A model generated the notes under the pieces. That model was not told where the DNA came from, searched no databases, and worked only from the letters and a program-made list of their open reading frames with translations. A stretch of 64,000 nt of DNA, taken from the NCBI GenBank assembly GCA_016190245.1, contig JACPQY010000048.1, positions 1-64,000 on the forward strand, given 5' to 3'. This DNA comes from Nitrospirota bacterium. Its GTDB lineage: Bacteria; JACPQY01. A program made the position numbers and the translations under genes. Of the stretch, positions 16,528 through 23,666 are shown piece by piece (the first letter of the stretch is position 1; each line of letters begins with the position of its first letter).

Positions 16528-17495
16528 GACTTCGCCCGGCCGAACGACTCCAGAGTTTCGGCGAAACCGACCTCGGCAGACCTCGGTCGCCAGCCCAGTT
16601 CGCGCTCCGCCTTGGCCGACGTGAAGGCCCACCGACCGGCCATGGCCAGGCCTTCTGTCGTGACTCGTGGAGGAAGGCCCGCGAGACGCGCGAGCGGAGC
16701 GAAGAGGGGCATGAGTTGGCGGATCAGCTTATCGGGTCCGACGAGCCGCGGCGTTCGTCGGCCCGTGAGGCGGCTCATCAGCCCCATCCAGTCGCGAAAG
16801 GTGAGGATCTCGCCGGCGAGGATGTAGGATTCGCCTGCTCGCCCACGTTCCGCTACAAGCCGCAGGCCGGCCGCCGTGTCATCCACGTGTGTGAACGTAA
16901 GTGTGGCATTGGGAAAGGCGTAGAATCGCACCCAGCCGCGAACGAACAGCCGGCAGGTGAGTCCGATGAGGCTCCGATCGCCGGGACCGTACACTGCGCT
17001 CGGCATGGCGATCCGCACGGGGAGTCCCTTGCTCGCGTATTCCAAGGCGACCTCGTGGGCCTCGCATTTGGTGGTTTCATAGTGGGAGCGGAAGAGGCCG
17101 TCGTTGCGTTGAGATTCGTCGCCCGGCCCATTCGTGTTGGGTCCGAGGGTTGCCACGGTGCCGCAGTAGACCACGTTGGGGACACCGCTTCGCAGAGCGG
17201 CTTCGAGGACGTTCCGCGTCCCCTCCACGTTCACCGCGCGCATGGCGGCCGGGTCGCTCGTGCCGATTTCATAGTGTGCCGCCACGTGGTACACGACTTC
17301 GGCGGCCTCCATCGAGCGCAAGACGGAATCGGCATCGGTGATGTCACCCTGTGCGGCCACCGCGCCGGCCCTCTCGAGGGCTGAGGCGCCGGCGGCGCTT
17401 CGGACGAGGGCCGTCACGCGCCGACCATCCCTCAAGAGGGATTGGACGAGACGCGACCCGATGAACCCCGTGCCTCCGGTGACGAAAACTCTCAC
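16524..17495 (-). CDS. NAD-dependent epimerase/dihydroflavonol-4-reductase-like SDR
   Basis: 323 residues. Rossmann motif GGTGFIG at the N-terminus, DITDAD after the third strand, and the extended-SDR active site YETTK (Tyr and Lys). The HVDDTAAGL and C-terminal SAKAERELGW segments fit the HpnA/dihydroflavonol reductase-like group, which reduces or epimerises sugar or sterol/hopanoid-linked ketones. It starts the coupled run epimerase, GMC oxidase, Yip1, haem propeller. A common substrate oxidised by both the GMC enzyme and this SDR is plausible. Confidence 0.85.
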   Translation of the reverse strand: MRVFVTGGTGFIGSRLVQSLLRDGRRVTALVRSAAGASALERAGAVAAQGDITDADSVLRSMEAAEVVYHVAAHYEIGTSDPAAMRAVNVEGTRNVLEAALRSGVPNVVYCGTVATLGPNTNGPGDESQRNDGLFRSHYETTKCEAHEVALEYASKGLPVRIAMPSAVYGPGDRSLIGLTCRLFVRGWVRFYAFPNATLTFTHVDDTAAGLRLVAERGRAGESYILAGEILTFRDWMGLMSRLTGRRTPRLVGPDKLIRQLMPLFAPLARLAGLPPRVTTEGLAMAGRWAFTSAKAERELGWRPRSAEVGFAETLESFGRAKS

Positions 17496-17560
17496 GATGG
17501 GCCGAACTCAAGCGTGATCGTGCGGCCCGCGGGAGGGTGTGTCAAGCGCCGGCCGCCGGA

Positions 17561-18778
17561 TTACTCCGCAAACAGGTGCTGATTGACGGACTGGAGGCCG
17601 GTGAGGGAGTACACGTCGGTTGGCAGGGCGGGCACGAGGGCCACGGGCGCGCGGGGGATCTTGCGCCCGAGGAGTTCCACTCCGAGCCGGTCGAAGTCCG
17701 AGATGTCTTCGATGGCACGAAGGTTGTCGAGGAGCCGCAGGTGCTTGGCCTGCGTGCCGCGATTCATCTCCCCGCGGATGGCGGCTTCGGTTTGGTCCAG
17801 GAGAGCCTTCCGCTTCGATTTGGGAAGGTAAGGAAAGTGGAAGCGATTGACGATGATGCCGCCGAAAGGAATCTTTCTCTCCACGAGCTTGGCGTGATAG
17901 AACGCGATCTCCCTGATGTTCTGCTGGTGGGGAGAGGTGACGAGCACGAACGACGTTTCCTTTGCCAGAAGCACCTCGCTGGCCTTTTCGGCTCGGAACA
18001 CGAGGCCGTCCCATAGATCCTGAAGGGCAATGAAGAAGTCGGAGACGTCGCGGACAATGCTGAAGCCGGTGATCGCCTCGAAGATCTTGAAGAGGACGTC
18101 CGAGCCGGCCTGCATGACGCGCAGCCCGATCTTCCCCACCGATAGATAGGGTTTGAGGAACCAGCGGACCACACCCGAGCGGAAGAACTCGACAAGCTTG
18201 TTCGGGGCATCCAGGAACTCGAGCGCATGCTTTGTGGGGGGGGTGTCCACCACGATGAGATCGTACACGCGGCTCTGGTGGATTTCGTACACCTTCTCGA
18301 TGGCCGAGTACTCATACATACCGGCGAGGCTCGACGTGATCTGCTGGTAGAGCCGATTGTTGAAGACGCGATCCGTGACTTCCGCCGAGGGCGAGAATGA
18401 GCGCACCATGTCGTCGAACGTCTTCTTGGGGTCGAGCATGAGGGCGAAGAGCTTGCCCTTGGGTGCCTCGCCATTCCTCGCGAGGGGTGTGAGGTCCACC
18501 TCGTGCTCCTCGTTGCCCAGCTCGCGCACCCCCAGCGAGTCGGCCAGGCGCCGGGCGGGATCGATCGTCATCACGAGCGTCTTCTTCCCCTCGATCGCCG
18601 CCTGGAGGGCCACGCAGGCGGCAAGCGTCGTCTTCCCCACGCCCCCGGCGCCGCCAAAGATCAGGATCTCCCTTTCGCGGATGAGGTCGCGAAGGAAACT
18701 CGAGCCGCCGTACAGGGCCGCGCCCGCCGACCGGGAGTTGTTGGCCGTCTTGTGGGAGTTTTCGGGGGGGGGGCTCAC
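17561..18778 (-). CDS. ArsA/GET3-family ATPase, first of a pair
   Basis: 405 residues. Deviant Walker A GGAGGVGKTT, switch motifs DPARRLADSLG and VDTPPTKHALEFLDAP, characteristic of ArsA/GET3. The cysteine triad that binds arsenite in ArsA and the CxxC of GET3 are absent, so arsenic export is unlikely. It starts at GTG 18778, overlapping the second ATPase by 4 bp. Codons 3-5 are a C10 run (G10 on the plus strand at 18764-18773); a slip there would abolish this subunit while leaving its partner intact. Likely forms a heterodimer with the neighbour. Confidence 0.85.
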   Translation of the reverse strand: MSPPPENSHKTANNSRSAGAALYGGSSFLRDLIREREILIFGGAGGVGKTTLAACVALQAAIEGKKTLVMTIDPARRLADSLGVRELGNEEHEVDLTPLARNGEAPKGKLFALMLDPKKTFDDMVRSFSPSAEVTDRVFNNRLYQQITSSLAGMYEYSAIEKVYEIHQSRVYDLIVVDTPPTKHALEFLDAPNKLVEFFRSGVVRWFLKPYLSVGKIGLRVMQAGSDVLFKIFEAITGFSIVRDVSDFFIALQDLWDGLVFRAEKASEVLLAKETSFVLVTSPHQQNIREIAFYHAKLVERKIPFGGIIVNRFHFPYLPKSKRKALLDQTEAAIRGEMNRGTQAKHLRLLDNLRAIEDISDFDRLGVELLGRKIPRAPVALVPALPTDVYSLTGLQSVNQHLFAE

Positions 18779-19710
18779 TCGAAGTTCTCCTCGAGGGTTG
18801 TTGCCAGCCGGTCCAAGTCCTTGAGCGAGAGGGGCGATTTCAGGATCAGGGGCAGCTCTACCTGCGGCGCCTTGATCTCCTTGGCGAGACGTTTCCGGAA
18901 TGTTTCTTGGGCATCATGAAGGATCTTGAGATCCGTGACCGCCTGCTGAAGCGCGGCCCACGCTTCCTCGGAAGCCCCCTCGGGACACGTCGCGCGCGCT
19001 TTCTCGTCGAGGATGTCCTCGTCGACAGGCACAATCTGGTTAATCACCACGGCATCGACGGGGAGGCCCTGCTTCTCGGTCAGGTCCGAGGACATCTGGA
19101 GGACCTCGTTGACCGGCATCTCCTGGAGCAGGGTGATGAGGAGGATGCCCGATTCGTCGGGGTTCTTGTAGAACGCCTCCATGGCGCGCGTCTCGCGCAT
19201 GATGGGGCCCACTCGCACCATGTCCGAAACCACACCCGGCACGCGCAGCATCTCGAGGCACTGGCCGGTGGAAGGCGCGTCCAGGATCATGAAGTCGAAG
19301 GGATGGCGGTCGCCTCTCCGCGCCATGTCCTGGGCCATGTACCAGATCTTGCCGGTGTACACGAGTTCCTTGAATCCGGGAGCGGTGCGGGTGAAATACT
19401 TCACCACGGGGTTCTTGTGGAGGATCTGGCTGACCGCGCGCACCTTGAGGTGCAGTGTCAGGTACTCGGTCACCGCTTCCTCGAAATCGAAGCCCGTGGA
19501 CCGGATTCCGTCCGCCACGAACTCCCCCTTCGCCTGCTCGAGATCGCTCCCGAAGACGGTCGGGATGGATTCGAACTCGGTCAGCTCGAGGATGAGCGGT
19601 CGTCTGTCCTTCCGGCGAGCGAGGATGGCGAGGGCCGCGCAGAGCGTGCTCTTGCCCACACCGCCCTTGCCGCTCACGATCACGAGTTTCTTGTGGAAGA
19701 GGCGGATCAT
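18775..19710 (-). CDS. ArsA-family ATPase, second of a pair
   Basis: 311 residues. Walker A SGKGGVGKST at the N-terminus and DAPSTGQCLEML as the switch II region. Shorter than its partner and without a methionine-rich or TA-binding groove region that I can recognise. Paired ArsA-like genes of this kind occur side by side in deltaproteobacteria and related groups; their cargo is not established. It lies 42 bp after the lipase-like gene and probably shares its promoter. Confidence 0.85.
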   Translation of the reverse strand: MIRLFHKKLVIVSGKGGVGKSTLCAALAILARRKDRRPLILELTEFESIPTVFGSDLEQAKGEFVADGIRSTGFDFEEAVTEYLTLHLKVRAVSQILHKNPVVKYFTRTAPGFKELVYTGKIWYMAQDMARRGDRHPFDFMILDAPSTGQCLEMLRVPGVVSDMVRVGPIMRETRAMEAFYKNPDESGILLITLLQEMPVNEVLQMSSDLTEKQGLPVDAVVINQIVPVDEDILDEKARATCPEGASEEAWAALQQAVTDLKILHDAQETFRKRLAKEIKAPQVELPLILKSPLSLKDLDRLATTLEENFE

Positions 19711-19752
19711 GGGTCGTCCTTGCGGGTCGGGTGCGTCCCTGCGGGGGCGTTG

Positions 19753-20658
19753 CTAGGAGATCGAGGGTCCGGGTTGGCTTGGCGTGGCCGCCGCAACGAG
19801 GGGGGCGGGGCCGGCCGCGACGGGCTGCTCCCCGCTGCGCGCGAATCTCACGATCTCTTCAAACAGCTCGTTGGAGAGGAGGCTGCCCAAATGACCGCTC
19901 CCGCGGAGGATGTGGACCTTGGCTTGGAACGGGGGAAGGGCGGCCGTATTGGGGACGATGATGTTGTCGGGCGTGGTGGGGCAGACCAGCACGGGTGCCG
20001 AGGATTGCATGCCCGTGCGGAACAACGAGCCGAGAAACTTGCTGCGATAGCGCATCTGCCGGGCGTTCTCTCCGAATGCGAGGAAGGCGAGCTTGGAGCC
20101 TTCGTAGGGAGCGCAGATCGTCACGAGCCTTTCCACGGCCTCCTTCCCGCCGAGTTTCTCGATGTAGTAGTGCGCCGCCAGCGCCCCAAGGCTGTGGCCG
20201 ACCAGTATCACCTTCGACACGCCGGTTTCCCGGCGGATCGCCTCCACCTTCTTCATGATCGCCTCGGCCAGAATCTCCACCGGCGCGCGCCTCGGTCTCA
20301 GATCCACGACGTAGGTCCGGCACCACCCCTCTTTCTTCATGCGGTAGCGCCAGTACAGGAAAATGGAGGGCGGGAACAAGTAGCCGGGGACGAACACGAT
20401 CGGCGTGGGGTTTCTCGGGTGCGCCAGTTGGAAAGCGCCTTCTAGGCGGAGGAAGCTCAGAGGGATCATGAGGAAATGGGCGAAGGTGGAAAACACCTCA
20501 CGGACGAAGGCGAAGGCCAGTGTCAGCAGGTCTGTTTCCTTTCGCTCCTCCTCCGGGGCGTTGGCCCACTCGTAGAGGTAGATGAAGTAGGTCAGGAAGA
20601 CGAAGACGAATGCGGCACCGAAGACGAGTGCGACGAGGCTCGCGAGGAGCTGAAACAT
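19753..20658 (-). CDS. membrane-anchored alpha/beta hydrolase (lipase-like)
   Basis: 301 residues. One or two N-terminal transmembrane helices (LLASLVALVFGAAFVFVFLTYFIYL) and a further hydrophobic stretch precede an alpha/beta hydrolase with PIVFVPGYL (oxyanion region), nucleophile elbow GHSLG and a late GSGHLGSLL His. Resembles membrane-bound triacylglycerol lipase/esterase proteins. The promoter places transcription start exactly on its ATG, so the mRNA is predicted to be leaderless. It heads the run lipase, ArsA-2, ArsA-1. Confidence 0.82.
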   Translation of the reverse strand: MFQLLASLVALVFGAAFVFVFLTYFIYLYEWANAPEEERKETDLLTLAFAFVREVFSTFAHFLMIPLSFLRLEGAFQLAHPRNPTPIVFVPGYLFPPSIFLYWRYRMKKEGWCRTYVVDLRPRRAPVEILAEAIMKKVEAIRRETGVSKVILVGHSLGALAAHYYIEKLGGKEAVERLVTICAPYEGSKLAFLAFGENARQMRYRSKFLGSLFRTGMQSSAPVLVCPTTPDNIIVPNTAALPPFQAKVHILRGSGHLGSLLSNELFEEIVRFARSGEQPVAAGPAPLVAAATPSQPGPSIS

Positions 20659-20664
20659 AGCCGT

Positions 20665-20693
20665 ACGATAGGGGAGTCATCCCTGGCTGTCAA
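20665..20693 (-). promoter_or_regulatory. sigma-70 promoter giving a leaderless lipase mRNA
   Basis: On the minus strand: perfect TTGACA (20688-20693), 17-nt spacer, TATCGT (20665-20670), then six bases and the ATG at 20658. The expected +1 coincides with the A of the start codon, and no ribosome-binding site exists. Confidence 0.75.
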
Positions 20694-20744
20694 TTCCCGT
20701 TCCCATATGGCCGTCCCGGGGCGGCTCTGGTAACATGACCCATT

Positions 20745-21794
20745 ATGAATCGTCCTCGAGATGCCGGCGCGCGCGACCATGTGCTCGGACGGATCCACAT
20801 GATCCGGGTGCCTCTTTTTCCCCAGAGGCGGGACAAGCGCTACTCGGTGAACACGTACCTCGTGCAGGACGATCCGCTCACGCTGGTGGACACCGGGCCG
20901 GATCTCGATGAGGCCTTTGAGGCGTTGGACCGCGGTGTGCGCAACCTCGGTTTCACGTTGGGGGAGATCCAGCGCATCGTGCTTACCCACCCGCACGTGA
21001 ACCATTTCGGGCTCGCGGCTCGACTCAAACAGCTCTCCGGCGCTCAGATCTGGGCGTACCGCGGCGACATCGAGACCTACGCCACGTTTCCGCTGCCGCT
21101 GAAAAGGGGGCTCGTCCGGCTGGCCCGTCTGCTGCGGCAGGCCGAGCTGCCCGCCGCGGAGTCCAAGCCCATCCTGAGAAGCATGGCGTCGCGCCTTCGG
21201 CGCGCGCAGCGCGTGTCGGTGGACGTGGGATTCGACGAGGGCGATCTCCTCGATTTCTCAAACTTCACCTTCGAGGTCATCCGGACCCCGGGCCACACGC
21301 ACGGCCACGCCTCGCTGTTCTGCTACGAGGGAGACGTTCTGATCGGCGGGGATCTCCTGTCCGAATCCGATCGGCCGACCGCCGCAGTCATGTTCGATCC
21401 GGGCGGGCAGCGATTCCGCACGTTCCCTCAGTACTACCGTTCACTCAAGAAGATTTCGTACTTGTCGCCGTCGCTCATCCTGCCTGGCCACGGCAAGGCC
21501 ATCGAGCGGCCGCGGGCGCGCATGGCCGAAGTCCTGTCAGGAATGGAGCGGGAGTCGGAGGCGTTCGCGCAAGCTGTCAGGAGTGGCGTGGGGGGACTCT
21601 ACGAAGTCCAGGCGCGGCTGGATGGGATGGTCCGCCGCCCCCTCGACTACCGGACCTTCTCCTGGATCATGGGCCACCTCGACCTTCTGCGCGAGAAGGG
21701 ACAGGTGACGGAGGCCCTCATCCGCGGCCGACTGGTGTACCGCAGGCCGACACAGGAACTCCCGATCTACCACCCCGTCGCGGGGCACGCCTGA
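20745..21794 (+). CDS. metallo-beta-lactamase-fold hydrolase with HxHxNH motif
   Basis: 349 residues. Metallo-beta-lactamase fold: VDTGPD, THPHVNHFG (His82, His84, Asn86, His87), GHTHGHASLF and LPGHG. The canonical motif is HxHxDH; the Asp that binds the second zinc is Asn here. The C-terminal helical part with RPLDYRTF resembles the MBL/BLACT winged-helix proteins. It might hydrolyse thioesters or glutathione adducts, with a weakened second metal site. Divergent from the lipase gene; a possible -10 TAACAT at 20731-20736 lies only 8 nt before the ATG. Confidence 0.82.
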   Translation: MNRPRDAGARDHVLGRIHMIRVPLFPQRRDKRYSVNTYLVQDDPLTLVDTGPDLDEAFEALDRGVRNLGFTLGEIQRIVLTHPHVNHFGLAARLKQLSGAQIWAYRGDIETYATFPLPLKRGLVRLARLLRQAELPAAESKPILRSMASRLRRAQRVSVDVGFDEGDLLDFSNFTFEVIRTPGHTHGHASLFCYEGDVLIGGDLLSESDRPTAAVMFDPGGQRFRTFPQYYRSLKKISYLSPSLILPGHGKAIERPRARMAEVLSGMERESEAFAQAVRSGVGGLYEVQARLDGMVRRPLDYRTFSWIMGHLDLLREKGQVTEALIRGRLVYRRPTQELPIYHPVAGHA

Positions 21795-21837
21795 GGCAAG
21801 CGACGGCTCCGGGCCTTCCCGTGCGGGCCGCAGGGTC

Positions 21838-22392
21838 TCAGGAGACCCAGAGGTACTGCACGTCGGTGTAGATTCGGATTCCCTTCTCTTTGGCGAGGCG
21901 GTAGGCCGGCTCCGTGACGAACGGGCAGACGAAGGCTAGCTTGGGGTCGCGTCCTGTGGCCGAGCTGCAGAGCGCACCGATGCGGAGCAGCTTGGCCACG
22001 TCCCCGTCCGAGACGCTCGACTTGATTTCGATCAGGGTGGGCTGGCCCTTCGTCACGAGGCAGTCGACCTCCAGGTCGCAGGAGTGCCCGAGTACAGCAC
22101 CTGGGACGTCCCGTTTGCGCCACACTTCGACTTTGACTCCGCGCGCCGAGAGGATGTCTCTCATTGCATGCCGGAAGGCCGACTCGGCGTGCTCGCCCCG
22201 GCGGGCGCCCAACGCATCGATTTTCCGGTCCATCCTCGCGAGCGTTTCTAGGATGGGCACCAGATCCCGCCGAGTTGCTGGCCGGTCGAGGTCGGCCGGC
22301 CCGACCTCCGTGGTCGCCAGCCTCCCCCCGTGTGGAACGGCCTTCTTGCCTCGCACATCCCTACGCATGTGCACAAAAGTCTTTGTGCACAT
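21838..22392 (-). CDS. PD-(D/E)XK nuclease-like protein (DUF3782 type)
   Basis: Up to 184 residues. A coiled N-terminal half (ILETLARMDRKIDALGARRGE) leads to a nuclease-like core with DLEVDCLVTKG and LIEIKSSVS, the D...ExK pattern of PD-(D/E)XK folds, as in DUF3782 proteins. Whether it cuts DNA is unknown. The ATG at 22392 lies within a perfect palindrome (22367-22392); a second in-frame ATG at 22369 is also possible. Two nested inverted repeats upstream suggest autoregulation or mobile origin. Confidence 0.65.
   Translation of the reverse strand: MCTKTFVHMRRDVRGKKAVPHGGRLATTEVGPADLDRPATRRDLVPILETLARMDRKIDALGARRGEHAESAFRHAMRDILSARGVKVEVWRKRDVPGAVLGHSCDLEVDCLVTKGQPTLIEIKSSVSDGDVAKLLRIGALCSSATGRDPKLAFVCPFVTEPAYRLAKEKGIRIYTDVQYLWVS
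22367..22392. repeat. perfect 11-bp inverted repeat over the nuclease-like gene start
   Basis: ATGTGCACAAA (22367-22377), a 4-nt centre AGTC, and TTTGTGCACAT (22382-22392) form a perfect dyad. It contains the possible start codon of the minus-strand gene and so could be an operator or a translation-blocking hairpin. Confidence 0.7.
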
Positions 22393-22404
22393 ATACTTGC
22401 AGAG

Positions 22405-22452
22405 CCTGAAGGCTCCGCTACGAATTTTCCTCTCCGTAGCGGGCCCTTCAGG
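22405..22452. repeat. 18-bp stem hairpin upstream of the nuclease-like gene
   Basis: CCTGAAGGCTCCGCTACG (22405-22422) pairs with CGTAGCGGGCCCTTCAGG (22435-22452) with two mismatches, enclosing an AT-rich 12-nt loop. Located 13 nt from the palindrome at 22367-22392. It could be a palindromic mobile repeat or an attenuator-like leader. Confidence 0.65.
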
Positions 22453-22609
22453 GTCCGCGTCCCCCTTGCCGCATCTCTAGAAATTATTGGTCGAGCACAC
22501 AGTCTATCACGCTCATCACACGGCTTCCACGGCAGCGAAAGCCTGACGCGAGACCGCTCGCTGCTGTGACGTCGATCGCGACCCTGACGGGTGCAGGCGG
22601 GGTGCGGGG

Positions 22610-23062
22610 CTACTCGATGTCGTCCGACGTGATGTCGTCCGGTGAGCCCGAGACCCCGTCTTTCCCAAAAGACGAGAGCTTGTACCCTTCGGCTTCGCCG
22701 GGAAGGAGTTCGTAGGCGTACGGCCTCCGCCAAGGATCTTTGAATTCCTTCTTCCCCTTCAAGTACGGCCCCGCCCACGTCTCGCATCCGGACGGCTTCT
22801 CGATGAGCGCCCCCAGTCCGGGATCGGTGGACGGGTAGTCGCGACAAGCAAGGTGGTACAGTTCAAGGGCGCTGGAGATGGTGGCGAGATCGGTCACGGC
22901 TCTCTTTCTCAGCGCCGTGTCCCACAGTTTCGGCAGGCCCACGGCCACGGCGGTGCTGAACAGCGCCACAATGGTCACGGCGATCATGATTTCGAGGAGG
23001 GTGAAGCCGCTCTTCGCAGCGCCAACCCCGGATCGAGTGACGGCACGGGACTTCGTGGTCAC
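22610..23062 (-). CDS. type II secretion major pseudopilin-like protein (GspG-like)
   Basis: 150 residues. Class III signal with prepilin peptidase site SG/FTLLEIMIAVTI (Glu at +5) and the GspG C-terminal pattern GPYLKGKKEFKDPW, YELLPGEAEGYKL and FGKDGVSGSPDDI, which includes the calcium-site loop. No ATG is available; GTG 23062 places a 19-residue leader before the cleavage site, slightly long but normal for the family; GTG 23080 is an alternative. No other type II secretion gene is nearby, so it is an orphan pseudopilin. The Arg tRNA remnant lies just upstream. Confidence 0.8.
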   Translation of the reverse strand: MTTKSRAVTRSGVGAAKSGFTLLEIMIAVTIVALFSTAVAVGLPKLWDTALRKRAVTDLATISSALELYHLACRDYPSTDPGLGALIEKPSGCETWAGPYLKGKKEFKDPWRRPYAYELLPGEAEGYKLSSFGKDGVSGSPDDITSDDIE

Positions 23063-23149
23063 GTCCGGAGCATACACAACGGGGTGACTCTGCGGTAGTC
23101 GCGCTGCTGCTTCCGAACTGCGGTCCGGCTTGCGACGCGCGGCGGTCCC

Positions 23150-23220
23150 TGCCCCTGCCCGGATTTGAATCCGCCACGGCGGAGAACCTTCCCGCCGGTT
23201 GGCGGGACGCTCTATCCAAC
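23150..23220 (-). pseudogene. 3' remnant of a tRNA-Arg-like gene
   Basis: On the minus strand the segment TTGGATAGAGCG, AAGGTTC, TTCAAATCCGGGCAGG and final GGGGCA parallels the D-arm to 3' end of tRNA-Arg(CCG) located 340 bp upstream. The 5' acceptor strand and half of the D-arm are absent, the anticodon loop is irregular, and a TCCGCC-GT-GGCGGA hairpin interrupts the T-arm, so it cannot be a working tRNA. The stop codon (TAG) of the GIY-YIG gene lies inside its D-arm. Confidence 0.6.
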
Positions 23221-23472
23221 GTGAAGGAAGGTCGATCGAATCCACGCCCGGCCGACGCCGGACTTGAGTTGGCGCCGCCGCCTTGCCGCTTCCGGCGAAG
23301 TGGGTAGGTTTTCGCTGTGGATGAGCCACCAGCGGCCCTGCCCGCGGTGTGTGAACTTGGATCGGGCGGGGCGGGGCTGGTTGTGTTCGGCGATTCGGCG
23401 AGGCAGCTCGGCCGTGCGGCCGGTGTAGATCTGGTCGGTGGCGGGACGGTAGAGAACGTAGACGACAAACAT
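23212..23472 (-). CDS. small GIY-YIG nuclease (tRNA-linked)
   Basis: 86 residues. VVYVLYRPATDQIYTGRTAELPRRIAEHN carries the GIY (YVLY) and YIG (YTGRT) motifs, the conserved Arg and EHN; a later Glu (HSENL) and LKSGVGRAWI complete the small single-domain UvrC-like form. It begins 14 nt after tRNA-Arg(CCG) on the same strand and ends inside a tRNA-Arg remnant, so it could be co-transcribed with the tRNA. A cargo gene or homing-type nuclease placed at a tRNA attachment site is likely. Confidence 0.8.
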   Translation of the reverse strand: MFVVYVLYRPATDQIYTGRTAELPRRIAEHNQPRPARSKFTHRGQGRWWLIHSENLPTSPEAARRRRQLKSGVGRAWIRSTFLHVG

Positions 23473-23486
23473 CTCCGCCCTCCCTC

Positions 23487-23560
23487 TGCGCCTGCCCGGA
23501 TTTGAACCGGGAACCTTTGGCTCCGGAGGCCAACGCTCTGTCCAATTGAGCTACAGGCGC
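23487..23560 (-). tRNA. tRNA-Arg(CCG)
   Basis: A full cloverleaf on the minus strand: acceptor GCGCCTG/CAGGCGC, D-arm GCTC-GAGC, anticodon arm TTGGC-CTCCGGA-GCCAA (anticodon CCG, reads CGG), T-arm CCCGG-TTCAAAT-CCGGG, discriminator A at 23487. CCA is not encoded. An extended -10 (TGC-TATGCT) lies about 10 nt upstream of its 5' end. Confidence 0.93.
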
Positions 23561-23631
23561 GACGGGCGGAAGCATAGCACGAAACGGCGGTGAGGGAAGA
23601 AGAGGGGAGGCGGCCCCTCGCCGGCGGGGGC

Positions 23632-23660
23632 TTGACAACAAAATGAATATCATTCATTTT
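23632..23660 (+). promoter_or_regulatory. promoter overlapped by a TetR-type operator
   Basis: TTGACA (23632-23637), 17-nt spacer, CATTTT (23655-23660). Overlying the spacer and -10 is a perfect dyad with arms AAAATGAAT (23640-23648) and ATTCATTTT (23652-23660) around ATC. The dyad resembles TGAATGA-type sites of fatty-acid TetR regulators (FadR of Bacillus). The TetR gene is the second gene downstream, so it very likely represses this promoter. Confidence 0.75.
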
Positions 23661-23666
23661 ATGAGC

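Noticed and set aside
17712-17728. TGGCAC-GAAGG-TTGTC, sigma-54-like
   Set aside because: Last base of TTGC does not match, it lies inside the ArsA-1 coding region on the opposite strand, and no gene follows in that direction.
18907-20445. 512-codon plus-strand frame opposite ArsA-2 and the lipase
   Set aside because: Composition rich in His, Arg and Gly as expected for an antisense shadow; the minus strand encodes clear families.
23640-23660. The AAAATGAAT dyad as part of an AT-rich mobile end
   Set aside because: It overlaps a good promoter and is followed by a TetR gene; an operator is the simpler explanation.
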